Under the pieces are notes generated by a model. It was not told where the DNA came from and ran no database searches. It saw only the letters and a program-made list of their open reading frames with translations. Made by a program: the position numbers and the translations under genes. Shown here in pieces: positions 11,610 to 22,944 of a stretch of DNA of 64,000 nucleotides. Each line of letters opens with the position of its first letter. Position 1 is the stretch's first letter. The DNA comes from Antilocapra americana (Eukaryota > Chordata > Mammalia > Artiodactyla > Antilocapridae). The stretch is from NCBI GenBank assembly GCA_007570785.1, contig ML664174.1, forward strand, positions 2,363,504-2,427,503. The letters are read 5' to 3'.

Positions 11610-11790
11610 GTGTTACCTCTGGGACATATTGGATATCTATCCACTCATTCACTCACTCAGCATAAGCTTATGCTTGATGTGAGACTAGGGCCTGGGCTAG
11701 GCGGTGGGTATATAGTGATGAGAAGAAAAGGATTGCCTGCCCTCATGGATCGTCCACTCCAGGTGCCCATGTGGGCAGGTGAAAGGTCTG
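11610..11790 (-). repeat. L2 LINE 3' fragment
   Basis: The + strand has ACTCATTCACTCACTCAGC, then 'cctgggctaggcggtgggta' and 'tgccctcatgg', the reverse complement of the L2 3' end. Confidence 0.65.
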
Positions 11791-11799
11791 CAGGTGTTG

Positions 11800-12945
11800 T
11801 TGGGCCCACTTGACCCCTGAGGAATCCAGGGCTGGGCAACATGCTGGCCTTGACTCTTGAAGCTAGAAATTAGGACCGGATCTTCATGGCCATGTGCCAG
11901 CCAAGGCCAGGCAACACTGTTTCTTTTCTTTTCTTTTTTTTAATTGGTAGTGAGATTGCTCAGACAGATCTCTCTTGGAGATTTTTATGGTAATACCTGC
12001 CTCTCATTTCTCCCTCTCTCCCACCTCCGTCTCTCACCAGACTCTTCTGCACTGGGGCTGGTAGTTACATGTAGAAATGTTTTGGACTCCACCCGCAAGC
12101 ACCACTGGCATCTGAATGGGAGGACTACCTATGTTACCATGAACCTCAGAGGCCCTGGCCTTCTCAGTTCACCCTTAAAGATGCAAAGGACAGGTTTCAT
12201 GGGAGCCAGGGGACACAAGGAGGGCCACTGAGCTGAGAAGAGAGAACTTTTCAATCCTCAGAAGGAACTTGCCTCAGTTTTGCCACCTGGAAAGGCAAAT
12301 GTTATACTAAAAATTAAAGCTCTTTATCTAACATTCAGCTTTAACTGGGAGTGCTTATTTTATCTGGTGACATTACAGGGCAGGGTGGGTGGAAAGGTGG
12401 GCAGTTGGGCAGGGACTCTGCTTCCCCACGGGGCTGATGACGGCAGAATGGGGTTATTGGAGCCCTGAGGTTCTGAAGGGTGATGTGACAGCCGGGTATC
12501 AAATGAGATCTATCAGAAGATGAGAGCCTGAACGTCTCTGCTGTTTGTGGCCTTTGGAGAGGTCACCACGGAGGAGTCACACTTGCATGAGCCAAGAGAA
12601 AAAGAGTGGTCTTTAGCCTTGCTTCTTGCTCAATTGTGTCTAAAGATACATTCCATAAAATAAACAGATGTATTCTCTTTGTGTATATTTTAAAAAGAAC
12701 TCAAATTCTTTCCTCCTGGTGAGTTAAGACAAACACCCAGGGCTGAAAGTCTGTGTGCTCAAAAGTGTGTCTCAGGTCCCAGGCTGCTTGGGGTGGGCTG
12801 TGTGTGCCTAGAAGTGAGTGCTGACAGATACAAGGGGCTGAGGGCTCAGCACCTTTGTGCCCATTCCCAGGAGTTAACTCTGAACTCTGATTTCTATGTG
12901 ATTCTAAAAAGCATAGTGTATGACCACTGGGCAGGTCCTTGGAGA
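11800..12945. other. Single-copy intron, nothing recognised
   Basis: A TTTTC simple run is at 11925-11942. No exon, RNA gene or repeat family recognised in the remainder. Confidence 0.45.
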
Positions 12946-12949
12946 TGAG

Positions 12950-13110
12950 CCAGTCTGAAAACTAGGAACTCTCAGAGCTGACCAGCTGTGAGGGATCTCA
13001 CTTCACAGAGGAGGAATCTGAAGCCTAGAAAACTTAGTGATGAGCTTCCTGCCCAAAATGGCTGAGCAGGGTGAGAACCCAGGTCTCCTGACTCCCAGGT
13101 TGTCTGTGGT
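12950..13110 (-). repeat. MIR SINE
   Basis: Reverse-complement MIR pattern: CTTCACAGAGGAGGAATCTG, then GAGAACCCAGGTCTCCTGAC. Confidence 0.68.
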
Positions 13111-13124
13111 TTTCTGTGACTGTG

Positions 13125-13215
13125 TGCTTACCAGTCTTGTTGCCTCTCGAATATACCATGTTGAGGGCAGGGACTGTGTCCCTGGTCTGTTTCATGGTGT
13201 CCCGGGGGCCAGCAA
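13125..13215 (+). repeat. L2 LINE 3' fragment
   Basis: Contains TTGAGGGCAGGGACTGTGTC, a hallmark of the L2 3' end. The fragment abuts the MIR relic on its left and a BovB on its right. Confidence 0.7.
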
Positions 13216-13277
13216 TGACCGTTGTTATTGTTTGCCAGCACACCAGCACATCAGCTGTTCCTGTTTGCCACAGGCAA

Positions 13278-13779
13278 CAGCATATTAAAAAGCAGAGACA
13301 TTACTTTGCCAACAAAGGTCCATCTAGTCAAAGCTATGGCTTTTCCAGTAGTCATGTATGAATGTGAGAGTTGGGCTGTAAAGAAAGCTGAGAGCCGAAG
13401 AATTGATGCTTTTGAATTGTGGTGTTGGAGAAGACTCTTGAGAGTCCCTTGGATACAAGGAGATTCAACCAGTCCATCCTAAAGGAAATCAGTCCTGAAT
13501 ATTCAGGACTGGAAGGACTGATGCTGAAGCTGAAACTCCAATACTTTGACCACCTGATGCAAAGAACAGAGTCATTAGAGAAGACGCTGATGCTGGGAAA
13601 GATTTAAGGCAAGAGGAGAAGGGGATGACAGAGGATAAGATGGTTGGATGGCATCACCGACTCAATGGATATGAATTTGAGTAGGCTCTGGGAGTTGGTG
13701 ATGGATAGAGAAGCCTAGTGTGTTGCAGTCCATGGGGTCACAAAGAGTCGGACATGACTGAGCGACTGAACTGAACTGA
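13278..13779 (+). mobile_element. BovB LINE 3' end, 5'-truncated
   Basis: Begins at the ATATTAAAAAGCAGAGACAT block and continues to the CTGAACTGAA tail. A short local duplication of 'ATTCAGGACTGGAAGGACTG' type sequence occurs around 13498-13520. No clear target duplication was found. Confidence 0.93.
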
Positions 13780-13789
13780 GATGAGCACG

Positions 13790-15048
13790 TTTGCTGGCTG
13801 GTACCCACACACTACCATTCCCTTTGGTGCCATTCCCTTTGCTCCTCTGCACGAGTTTCTTTTCCATGGCTCATCTGATGTTTGTGGTTCCTGGGCTCTG
13901 ACTCTGAGTCATCCTGAGGGTGGAAGCTGGGCAGGGATGGCATACCATCAGGGGTTATTCCTGAGGAAGCTGGTACTTCTTACCCCCAGTAGCTACCCCT
14001 CTTTTCCATTCTTGGAGTGGTTCTGTGTGCAGCTCTATTTTCCCTGTCTCTTGTAAGCAGTCATTTCCCAGCTGTAAGGAGAGATGAGATGTAGAGCTCA
14101 CGTTTTGGGTTAGTGCCTCGCTTTTGTGGCAGCCAACCTAGTCTTGTCCAGGTGTGCTAAGTTTGGGTGCTGATTTCCTGGTCATCCCCACTGAGCACCT
14201 GCATCCCAAGCAGAGACAGCTGAACCTGCCTGGTTATGGGATCACCCTCAGTAATCCCTGGAAAGATCCTTCTGCTCAGAGCTTTGTGATGACTTCACAA
14301 AGACCATGAAAGGGGGACCATGATTCGTAGTGGGGTGAATGGTATATGGTTTCCTTAAGTGATTGCCTCAAGTGTGAACATGCACAACACAATGAATAGT
14401 TCACGGTGTGGTTCTGTGTGAATCACCAGTTACCTCCCTGAGGTCATGGTGATGCCATCAGCCAGGTGGCAGAGGAACAGGCCTTGTCCTTGCTCTGAGC
14501 ATCATCTTCCTCGCTGCTATCTCTTTGTTTCCATTTCTCAGTTCTTTGAGCCACTTAGTGTCCCTCCATGGCCATCTGGACTCCTCATATCCTTGTTTCA
14601 AGGCCAGAGCCTCATAGATACATTTGTGGACACCTGCCTGCAATGACTCCAGATCCAGACATGAAAGCACAGTGCCCACATCCTCAGGAACTCTTTCTGT
14701 GGCTGCTGCCCAGATCTCAGGGGATGCTGAGAATAGAAAGAAGCTACTGCCTTGAGCCAGTTTTTCATGTGATGTAGTGCCTGTGAATGCTAGAAATGGT
14801 TTCTTCTTGTACAGCAGTATTGGTGGGATTATGTTAACTACTCTGGCTTGGGGGGTAGAGGAGAATAACTATGGGTTGAGTGCTACCCAGAATGTGTTGT
14901 CCCCCAGTGTTCCAAAGACCAAAGCCACATGGAAGTAAGTCCATGGCAATTTCCTTTCCTGTGTTATCAAGTGATCCCTGACTGCAGTGGTGTGAGGGTA
15001 TTATTTGTCTCATGCCTGTTTGTATGTAGGCTCAATTTGCAGACACAT
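13790..15048. other. Single-copy intron, nothing recognised
   Basis: No repeat family, RNA gene or exon recognised. Confidence 0.45.
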
Positions 15049-15059
15049 AACCACTTGCC

Positions 15060-15277
15060 AGGGCTTCCCAGGTGGCACTAGTGGTATAGAACTTGCCCGC
15101 TAATGCAGATGTAAAAGGGGAGAGTTCGATCCCTGAGTCAGGAAGATACCCTGGAGGAGGGCATGGCAACCCACTCCAGTATTCATGCCTGGAGAATCCC
15201 ATGGACAGAGAAGCATGGCGGGCTATGGTCCATAGGCTTGCATGGAGGTGGACATGACTGAAGTGGCTTACACATGC
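15060..15277 (+). mobile_element. Bov-tA SINE
   Basis: Head GGCTTCCCAGGTGGCACTAG and BovA body; a perfect 11-bp target-site duplication, AACCACTTGCC, is at 15049-15059 and 15278-15288. Confidence 0.94.
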
Positions 15278-15299
15278 AACCACTTGCCTATCAGCCCCA

Positions 15300-15393
15300 C
15301 CCACTCATCCATCCACTAATTGATCCACTGGTTGATTAACTGATCCATCCATCCATCTATCTGTCCATGCATCCACCTGCCCACCCATCCAGT
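15300..15393 (+). repeat. Degenerate (CATC)n microsatellite
   Basis: CCATC/CCATC-type units interrupted by point changes over about 90 bp, ending in CACCCATCCAGTGATGGG. Confidence 0.85.
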
Positions 15394-15394
15394 G

Positions 15395-16488
15395 ATGGGT
15401 GGTAAACTTATGGGACCAGAAAGGTAAAGCAAAATGAGGGAAATGGGCTTGTTAGATACAGAAAGAAGTGGTGGGGACTGCTGTAAGCTGGAGAGTGCAA
15501 TTTACTGAGCTGCCGTATACAACATTTCCTGACTCCAACCTCCTCCCAGGTTTGATGATGGCTACAGTGAACCATCTTCATCTCACAAGTGTTTGGGTTG
15601 CCAGCCTAGATCTGTTTGGATGGGGCCCCAGGCTTCTTCCTCAGCCTTGTGTAGGTTCTTTTGGTAAAACCAAACCCTGGAATGTGCACTAGTCAGGGCT
15701 TTTAAATGTTGCAAATGGCAAGAAACTCAACTCAAACTGCTTAAGTATAAAGAGGAATGTATGAGCTCATGTAGCTAATGTTTAGGAGTACATCTGCTTC
15801 ACTTGGGACTGAATCTAGGGGCTCAGCAAGGTCATCTGGATTCCCTCCACCTCTCCTTTCTCTCTTAATTCTGCTTTCTTATACACTGATTTCCTTTGCA
15901 GAGAGCCCTGCTTCATGGAGTCTCCCAGCAGCATATACATTTTTATTAGCTTTTTCATACTAAGGGAAAGTGCCTCTTTCCCTCTGAAATTCCAAGACCG
16001 ATTCTAATTTGCTTGCCTTGGACCACATGTTCATTTACCTTTGATGCAACCTCTAAGGCCTGGGGAGGTGGTTTTCTCATCGGCCAGGGCTGGGTCATAA
16101 GCCTCTCTCTAAAGTTGAGGGATGGAAATGAGTTGATTTTACTCAATTGGTGGTGGGGAGAGCTGGTTCACTGGAGGAAAACAGAGGTGTTGTTACTGGA
16201 AGGAGGTGGCATGGCAGCTCGACAGACAGATAACCCATGCCTGCCATAGACAGGGAGGATGAGCTGATGCACAGACTGGCCCTTACTGTGAGCAAGACTC
16301 AGGACACTGAGCAGGACCAGAGCTGCTTGCCCTTTCAGCCCTAACCCCCGGGTTTTAGTAGCAGCCACCCCTCACCTCTGTCCTGCCCTCATTAGGCACA
16401 GGATGAGGGTAGCACTGGGCTTCGCGGACAGAGACTCTCCTACTCTGCCTCCCCTCTGCTCTGAGTCTCTTGGCTCCAAGGAAACCTG

Positions 16489-16490
<2 letters not shown>
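15395..16490. other. Intron; possible unnamed old interspersed repeat at 15690-15960
   Basis: The 15690-15960 segment ('aagaaactcaactcaaactg' onward) resembles a mammal-wide interspersed repeat that I cannot name with confidence. The rest shows nothing recognisable. Confidence 0.35.
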
Positions 16491-16491
<1 letters not shown>

Positions 16492-16527
<36 letters not shown>

Positions 16528-16546
16528 CACACACACACACACACAC
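16492..16546. repeat. (TG)n(CG)n(CA)n self-complementary microsatellite
   Basis: About 14 TG units, four CG units and about 9 CA units run without interruption. The array is alternating purine-pyrimidine throughout and folds on itself as an inverted repeat. It abuts the 3' end of the next SINE, whose tail it probably grew from. Confidence 0.95.
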
Positions 16547-16551
16547 GAGTA

Positions 16552-16755
16552 TGTGCATGCTCAGTTGTGTCCAACTCTTTGTGACCCCATGGACTGTAGC
16601 CTGCCAGGCTCCTCTGTCTATTGGGTTTCCCAGGCAAGAACACTGGAGTGGATTTCCATTTCCTTCTCCAGGGGATCTTCCCGGACCAGGGATCCAACCT
16701 ATATATCCTGCATTGGCAGGCGGGGTCTTTACCATTGCACCACCTGGGAAGCCCA
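16552..16755 (-). mobile_element. Bov-tA SINE
   Basis: Reverse complement of the SINE, ending on + with CACCACCTGGGAAGCCC. Overlapping long frames on both strands are SINE-derived. Confidence 0.93.
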
Positions 16756-17415
16756 AGGAAACCTGGTACTCACCCCAGAATTATGACTTCCAAAGGTTTT
16801 GGAGTTTGGAAGAGGGCAATAACCCAAGAGGGTCCCAAAATGCCCAGAGCACTCTGTAGTTTTCCAACCTGGTCCTGTAGGAGGAGTTGCTGAGACTGGT
16901 TTCGGCAGTGCCTGACTTGGGCTCAGAACTTGGCTATGCTGATCCCATGACTTGGCCCAAGGCAGGAACTGAGGCTGTTGGAAGAGTCATTCTTAGAAAT
17001 ATGGAGACTTTGGTTCTACCCTGGGCAGAAGCTGCTGGAAGGGGAGCAGGACCAGGCCGTATCCTCAGCAGCTGGCAGCTCCTGGTGCAGCCTAGAGAGG
17101 ACCCAGAGCTCTCCATTGGGACTTTGGTCCCAGAGAGTAAGTCAGGCAGATATTGGGCCTGACTTTAGTCACATGGAATCCTCAGTGCCAGAAATACTAC
17201 CTCTTGGATTGAGCAACAGTTTTCTCCTCACCATCAAGGATAATTTTAACTGTTTCCTACCTTGTTTTTGTTGTCGAAAATATGGTGACCAGACAGTGGA
17301 ATGTGAGAAGGCAGATAGATAAAGGATAAACCGACCTCATAGAAGGATATATTTATAAAAGCACTTGAAACTGTCAGTAAGTAAAACTCTGTTAAGAAGT
17401 AGAATTATTGATGGC
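16756..17415. other. Single-copy intron, nothing recognised
   Basis: Several overlapping short frames, none with splice context or family resemblance. Confidence 0.4.
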
Positions 17416-17419
17416 GGAA

Positions 17420-17600
17420 AGCACTCAAGAGACTTGATACTATCTTGTTTGCTACAGCAATCTAGTGAGGGAATGACAAGGAAAGGTTATTTTCTTTTTA
17501 ATATCACTTTACAGATGTAGAAATGGTGATTAAAAAAATCAGCAAAGTCTTGCAGGTATTTGAAGAGTAGAGTCTAGAACTTAAATCTCCAAACAACTAG
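17420..17600 (-). repeat. MIR SINE
   Basis: Reverse-complement MIR pattern: CACTTTACAGATGTAGAAAT and GCAAAGTCTTGCAGGTATTT. Confidence 0.6.
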
Positions 17601-17623
17601 TCTATTTTTTAAATCACCATACC

Positions 17624-17830
17624 CTTCTCTGGTGGCTCAGTCTGTAAAGAATCCGCCTGCCAGTGCAGGAGACTTGGATTCAATCCCTGGGTCAGGAAGA
17701 CCCCCTGGAGAAGGAAATGACAACCCACTCCAGTATTCTTGCCTGGAGAATCCCAGGGACAGGGGAGCCTGGTGGGCTATAGTCCCTGGGGTAACAAGAG
17801 TTGGACACCACTTAGTGACTAAGCCATCAC
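17624..17830 (+). mobile_element. Bov-tA SINE
   Basis: Head CTTCTCTGGTGGCTCAGTCT followed by a full BovA body ending near GGACACCACTTAGTGACTAA. Confidence 0.93.
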
Positions 17831-18019
17831 CACCACATTATAAGCTCATGTGAAACTTTCTTTTTCACTTGAAAACTTTCCAAAAAAAGAATGCTGACTG
17901 AGAAGAATAAAGAAAGTGAGTCTTTTATTAGGTATCACATAACCAAATCTGAGTATATTCCTTAAACCATGACATCTCAATAGAATGATGCAATCCAACA
18001 TAGTTTCAACTTTCCAGCA

Positions 18020-18145
18020 CGTCATTCATTAATTCCCAGTTTTATTGATTCACTGATTCAGCACTTTATTCATAAAGCAGTTACTGTGTAATTATTATAT
18101 ACCAGGCCTTTTATTGGCTGTTGAGGATATAAGGATTAAAGAGAC
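18020..18145 (-). repeat. L2-like LINE fragment
   Basis: The + strand has 'ttactgtgtaattattatataccaggcc' type sequence matching the reverse complement of the L2 end. Weak. Confidence 0.4.
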
Positions 18146-18149
18146 ACTG

Positions 18150-18560
18150 GTTTCTACTAGCTTTGCTTGTTAACAAAATGCCCAAGGCTTAGTGGCTTCA
18201 AAGAGCAACCATTTATCTTGCTTACTGTTCTGTGGGTTATCAGTTTGATCTGGCTCAGCTGGGTGGTTCTTCTGATCTTGGCTGGGTTCACGTATGTGTC
18301 TCTGGTCAGCTGCTGGGTAGGTTATGGGCTGGTTGGACTAGAATAGCCTCAGCCAGGACAGCTTATCTCTACTCCTCCTCTATTCACCCAGCAGGCTAGT
18401 CCACGCTTGTTCACATGCCAAGCAACTAGGCAAGTTTTCAGGAGAGCAGAGTGGAAGCTCACAAGGCCTCTTGCAGCCTGGGCTTGGAACCGGCACAACC
18501 TAGCTTCCACTGCAGTCTACTGATCAAAGCAAGTCAATGAGTTTATCCTAGCAGACTCTT
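18150..18560 (-). repeat. MaLR (MLT1-like) LTR relic
   Basis: The + strand contains TTTGATCTGGCTCAGCTGGG, GGTCAGCTGCTGGGTAGGTT and CTTGTTCACATGCCAAGCAA in the order of an antisense MLT1-like LTR. Subfamily uncertain. Confidence 0.6.
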
Positions 18561-18577
18561 TAACTGAAGTTTTATTA

Positions 18578-18651
18578 TAGTGGGTTAGCCAAAAAGCTCA
18601 TTTGGGTTTTTCTGTACCATCTCATGGAAGAAACTGGATGAATTTTTGTTA
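18578..18651. mobile_element. Mariner-type MITE, left part (split by a SINE)
   Basis: Starts TGGGTTAGCCAAAAAGCTCA, the ruminant mariner MITE inverted repeat, and reaches the second inverted repeat (GATGAATTTTTG) before a SINE interrupts it. The remainder resumes at 18842. Confidence 0.72.
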
Positions 18652-18841
18652 GATGCTCAGTCATGTCAACTCTTTGTGACCCCATGGATTGTAACCCACC
18701 AGGCTTCTCTGTCCATGGGATTCTCCTGGAAAGCATACTGGAGTGGATAGTCATTCCCTTCTCTAGAAGATCTTCCTGACCCAGGAATTGAACCTGTGTC
18801 TCCTGCACTCCTGGAAGATTCTTTACTGCCTAAGCCACCAG
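18652..18841 (-). mobile_element. Bov-tA SINE nested in the mariner MITE
   Basis: Reverse complement of Bov-tA, ending on + with GCCTAAGCCACCAGG. It separates the two pieces of the MITE's right inverted repeat. Confidence 0.9.
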
Positions 18842-18862
18842 GAATAAACTTTGGGGCCAACA
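18842..18862. mobile_element. Mariner-type MITE, right terminus
   Basis: GAATAAACTTTGGGGCCAAC matches the reverse complement of the left terminus (18580-18602) at most positions. The repeated 'GA.TAA/ATTTTTG' ends around the SINE look like a diverged target duplication. Confidence 0.6.
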
Positions 18863-19144
18863 CAACACTCAGTCTCCTATCCAGATGCTTATGCCTAGTC
18901 CTCTATCTTGCTTCTCTTGTCACCTCTCCACACCTCATCCTACCCCACTGGGAAGATCCACCCTCTCTACTTTTTCCTTTTCTCTAATTCTACCTACCTT
19001 TCAGATTCTACCTTCATAAAACCTTCTGGAGGTGATTCTAGAGTCAACTGACTTCTCAGTTCTTTTTATCAGCAACAATACTTAGTGCATTTACCACCCA
19101 CAGGGTATTTGAATTAGGGGCTGAAAATGTTAAAAATATCCCCA

Positions 19145-19366
19145 CCCTTCCCAGGTGGCGCTAGTGGTAAAAAACCTGCCTGCCAATGCTGGAGACAAAA
19201 AAGACACAATTTTGATCCCTGGGTCAGGAAGATCCCCTGGAGGGGGGCATGGCAGCCCACTCTACTATTCATGCTTGGAGAATCCCATGGACAGAGGAGC
19301 CTGGCAGGCTGTAGTCCACATGGTCACAAAGAGTTGGACACGAATGAAGTGACTTAGCACACACGC
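19145..19366 (+). mobile_element. Bov-tA SINE
   Basis: Head CTTCCCAGGTGGCGCTAGTG, BovA body, and a CACACACGCACAAAG tail at the 3' end. Confidence 0.92.
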
Positions 19367-19389
19367 ACAAAGAAGTCTACTTTCTAGGG

Positions 19390-19500
19390 AAACGGAAATA
19401 ATAAAACCTATCTTATAGAGTTGTTGTAAGGATTAAATGAATTAGTATGCACGATGCTTTGCATAGTGACTAAAACATGATAAGGTCTCCATGAATCCAA
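19390..19500 (+). repeat. MIR SINE
   Basis: Contains TAGAGTTGTTGTAAGGATTA AATGAATTAG-type sequence and the GCATAGTGACTAAAACATGA terminus. Confidence 0.65.
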
Positions 19501-19504
19501 CATG

Positions 19505-19665
19505 CCAAGGGTTTTACATGACATTTAACCAGTAAACCATGTGAGAGGCATTTTCCTCTCTTCTTTACAGATGAGGAAAGTGAAGCTCAGATAAGTTATA
19601 TGATTTCCCAGAAATCACATAGCTAATTTAGCAGGAGTTTTGAAATTCAAATTCTAAACCTCTTT
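19505..19665 (-). repeat. MIR SINE
   Basis: Reverse-complement MIR: TTTACAGATGAGGAAAGTGA followed by AAATCACATAGCTAATTTAG. It lies tail to tail with the MIR on its left. Confidence 0.72.
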
Positions 19666-20169
19666 TAACCTCACTTGAGATACTTCAGTGATGGAATCAA
19701 CCCAGGATGAGGCTGTATGATAAAGTCCTTTTTCCTTTGGTCCCTGCCTCAGTTTGCTCATCCACAAAATGGGAAGGTAGAAAGATTCCTGATGGGAACT
19801 GTTGACTATAACCTGCAGCCCAGAGTAATCACAATGCAAATTAAAATAATACTCAATTATCTGTAAGAGAAACACACACAGGGGAATGGAGTATGAGTTT
19901 GTGGAGAAGAGTGCTGGGGCTATGTGCATGTATTCTTTCTTCAGAAAGTAAACTGAGCTTTCTGTTTCTGGACTATGTCCCAACTAGGAAATTCTTAGCA
20001 CAAATCTTAAGTCTTTGGGTATCTCTGCTGGGTCCCTGTGGTCTCAGAGCGAGAGTCTGCATTGGGCTGAATGGCCCTTCTGCTTCCTGGGGCCTGATCA
20101 GGCCTGCTGGTGTTTGCGGACAGTCAAGTAGTTCATATCAAACTGGTTTATTTAGTGACTGGACCTGAT

Positions 20170-20440
20170 AAGAGCAGAGTAACTGACCAGTGGACTAGTG
20201 GGCAGCTCACTGGTTGCCATTGACTAAGCATTTATTGTGAACCCAGCATAGAGAAGGGTATGTTTCATTTTTTATTCCTTATGATATAAGTGGAAAGTTA
20301 GTATATACTTCTAGTTGGGGAAATAGAAGCTGACATGGACACTAGGTCATGGAGTAGGAGGTGGATATCCTGTACACAAAGGCACTGTACACCTTCCACC
20401 TTAGTTAGATTTTTGCTTCAAAGTAGGACATCTTCAAAAT
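20170..20440. other. Intron with weak L2/MIR-like sequence
   Basis: GACTAAGCATTTATTGTGAA at 20221-20240 faintly resembles an old LINE end. Nothing else recognised. Confidence 0.3.
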
Positions 20441-20444
20441 TCTT

Positions 20445-20532
20445 TATTTTTATTATTTATTAAATTTGTTTAAAAATTGAAGTAGAGTTGCTGTATAATA
20501 GTATGTAAGTTTTGATGTACACCTTCAATATT
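20445..20532 (-). repeat. L1 3'-end fragment
   Basis: The + strand has 'aattgaagtagagttgctgtataata', the reverse complement of a ruminant L1 3' terminus. Short and diverged. Confidence 0.5.
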
Positions 20533-20604
20533 CTCTAGTTTAGGGCAGAACTTTACTCCTCAGAATCTCACCATCACTGTAAGATTTCTCCAGTGCTCTT
20601 TGCT

Positions 20605-21085
20605 GCAGAACCCACCTTGGGCAGACAGAATAGGGGCCCCTTGAAGTTTTCCACACCCTAACGCCTGAAACCTTGAATATGGAGAAAGGGAGCTGGTGGA
20701 TGCGATTAAAGACTTTGAGAAGGGGAGGTTGTTCTGGATTATGTGGCTGGGCCTGATGTAATCACTCACGGGGGTCCTTGTAGAGGGAGGCAGGAGGCTC
20801 AGAATCTCACAGGGAAGTGACAGTGGGAGCAGAAATTGAAGTGATACAGTGGGGGAAGGGGTCACAAGCCAAAGAATGTGGGCCGTCCTAGAAGGTGAAA
20901 AAAGCAAGGAAACAAGTTCTCCCTTAGGGCCTCCAGAGGGAATGCGACCTGGCTGACACCTTGATTTTAACCCTCCAGGACTCATTTCAGACTTCTGACC
21001 TCCAGAACTGTCAGATTCTGTGTTGTCTTATGGCACTAAGTTTGTGGTCACTTGTTAGAGCAGAAGTAGAAAACCACTACACCAC
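20605..21085 (+). repeat. MaLR (MLT1-like) LTR relic
   Basis: Order of blocks matches an LTR of this type: CACACCCTAACGCCTGAAAC, GGATTATGTGGCTGGGCCTG, GGCTGACACCTTGATTTTAA and TGGCACTAAGTTTGTGGTCA near the 3' end. A close relative lies at 53.8 kb. No coding sequence. Confidence 0.65.
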
Positions 21086-21489
21086 CTTTCCATGTGTTCT
21101 GTTGAATATTCTGAAGTTCCAGCCCGCCAAGGCTTTCCCTCCTTTATGACCAAGTGCCCTTTCAGAAAGGGAATAGAAACCTTTGACCCACCCCTAGGGA
21201 AGCTCTGAGCTGTGAGTTATGTTCCTGCTGGTGTGGCTAGTTTGCATGGAATTATTCACATATGGTTGTGCTTCTGAGCATGGATCCTACTGGCTAGATA
21301 GCTGATTGGTGGTAGAGGGGTGTTAGCTGAGCCATTGAGCTATTTTATTTTTTAATATATTCTGCTGCTCTTCATCCTTGTGGACTGGAAGGCCTGTGGA
21401 ACAGACAGTACTGTCTGGGAATGACACCCCCCACCGGCTGTCTTTTCTGCTGCTGGTGGTAGAAGCAAGCCGAGGTGGGACTCCACATC

Positions 21490-21700
21490 ATAGTAATGAC
21501 AGCTAATATGGATTGATCACTCACAGTGAGGCTGTTTCATCTGTTCTCAGTGGCCTATGATGATGGTCATATTATCCCATTTTACAGATGAGGAAAGTGA
21601 AGCTCAGACTGGTCAACAGGTTACACAGCAAATAAATGAGAAGCCAGGACTCAAACCTGGCCTCCTAATGCCAGCCTCCAGCCCTTTACTGAAATGCTTT
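21490..21700 (-). repeat. MIR SINE
   Basis: Reverse-complement MIR with ATTTTACAGATGAGGAAAGT and GGACTCAAACCTGGCCTCCT. Confidence 0.78.
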
Positions 21701-21779
21701 GCTGTCTCTCACGTGGGGTGGCATGCCCAGAGCAGACACTCCTGCCTGCTAGCTCAATGAATGAATCGCTGTCACTCAG

Positions 21780-22630
21780 ACAAACCAGGGGCAGCTTTGT
21801 AAATCCCCATCTGGGGTGACTGAGTAGACTGAGGGGCTGCCAGGAAGCCCAGCTGGACAGCGAGGGATTTACTCCTGCAGGTGCGCAGACAACATGGAGC
21901 TGGCTATCTCTCTTAGCATCTTGTACCTGGGCTCGTGGGCGGACCTGACTAAATTATTCTTGAGTTTGCTGATGTCAGGTGCCAAGCAGGAAGTGGAGGT
22001 GGTGATCCCTTAAGGTCTCTATTTTCCCAGGGCTTCCCTCACCCTGTCTTTGGATGCTCCAAATGGCCCAGCTAGGGTGGGAGTTGAGTGTGGGCTTGTT
22101 AATTTCCTTTGTTCCTTCTTGAATATGGAAGAGAGATGGGAGGGAAGAGTGAGGATGGAGTTAAACTGAGTGTGAAGCTGCAGGTTGGAGGGGAGCCCAC
22201 GTGCCTTCACTTGCTTAGAAATTACCCACGTCCCTAATAAATTGGCAGCTTGTGTGGCTGCTTCCTCCCTTTCGCTTTCTTTTATGTCTTGCTTTTGTGA
22301 GAGAGAATTTACCACTGATGAGCCTCATGTCAGATAATGAATAGAAGGCAAGTGACCCCAGCTGTCTCTGCCCTATGCCATCCCCAGGAATGTCTTGTCA
22401 GCCCTAGTGGTCTTCTTTGCCCAGCCAGTTTGTAGGGGATGATGCTGCTTCATTAAATTACCTCATGACTACTGTCTGACAGTTTTGATTTCCTTCCTCT
22501 CCAGGTCTCCCTCAACTTATTACTTTATTTACAACATTGAGCAGAGCAAGGCAAAGATGTTGATTTTCCTTCTTTTGTTCTCAGTTTCTCTGAATATTAA
22601 TTGCATCTAATCGTGTTCGCCATTCTCCTG
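21780..22630. other. Single-copy intron, nothing recognised
   Basis: No repeat family, RNA gene or exon recognised. Confidence 0.45.
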
Positions 22631-22886
22631 TCTTTTGTGTTGTTGTTTAGTCACTAAGTCATGTCTGACTCTTTGCTCTTTTGTTGTTGTTGTTGTTTAG
22701 TTGCTAAGTTGTGTCTGACTTTTTGCGACCCCATGGCCTGTAGCCCACCTGGCTACTCTGTCCATGGGATTTCCCAGGGAAGAATATTGGAGTGGGTTGC
22801 CATTTCCTCCTCCAGAGGATCTTCCCAACCTAGGGACTGAACCTGCATCTCCTGCATTGGTAGGTGGATTCTTTACCGCTGAGCCT
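22631..22886 (-). mobile_element. Bov-tA SINE with duplicated 3' end
   Basis: The body is a reverse-complement Bov-tA ending at GATTCTTTACCGCTGAGCC. Its 3' tail region is present twice, at about 22631-22675 and 22681-22725, with a 50-bp offset (the GTTTAG block at 22645 and 22695). Confidence 0.9.
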
Positions 22887-22944
22887 TCTCCTATCTTTAG
22901 GGAAGATTAAATTGTTGGTATTTAAAGGGAAGAGCAGGGAATCT

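Noticed and set aside
20560..20985. 141-codon minus-strand frame
   Set aside because: It lies across an MLT1-like LTR relic on the non-coding strand.
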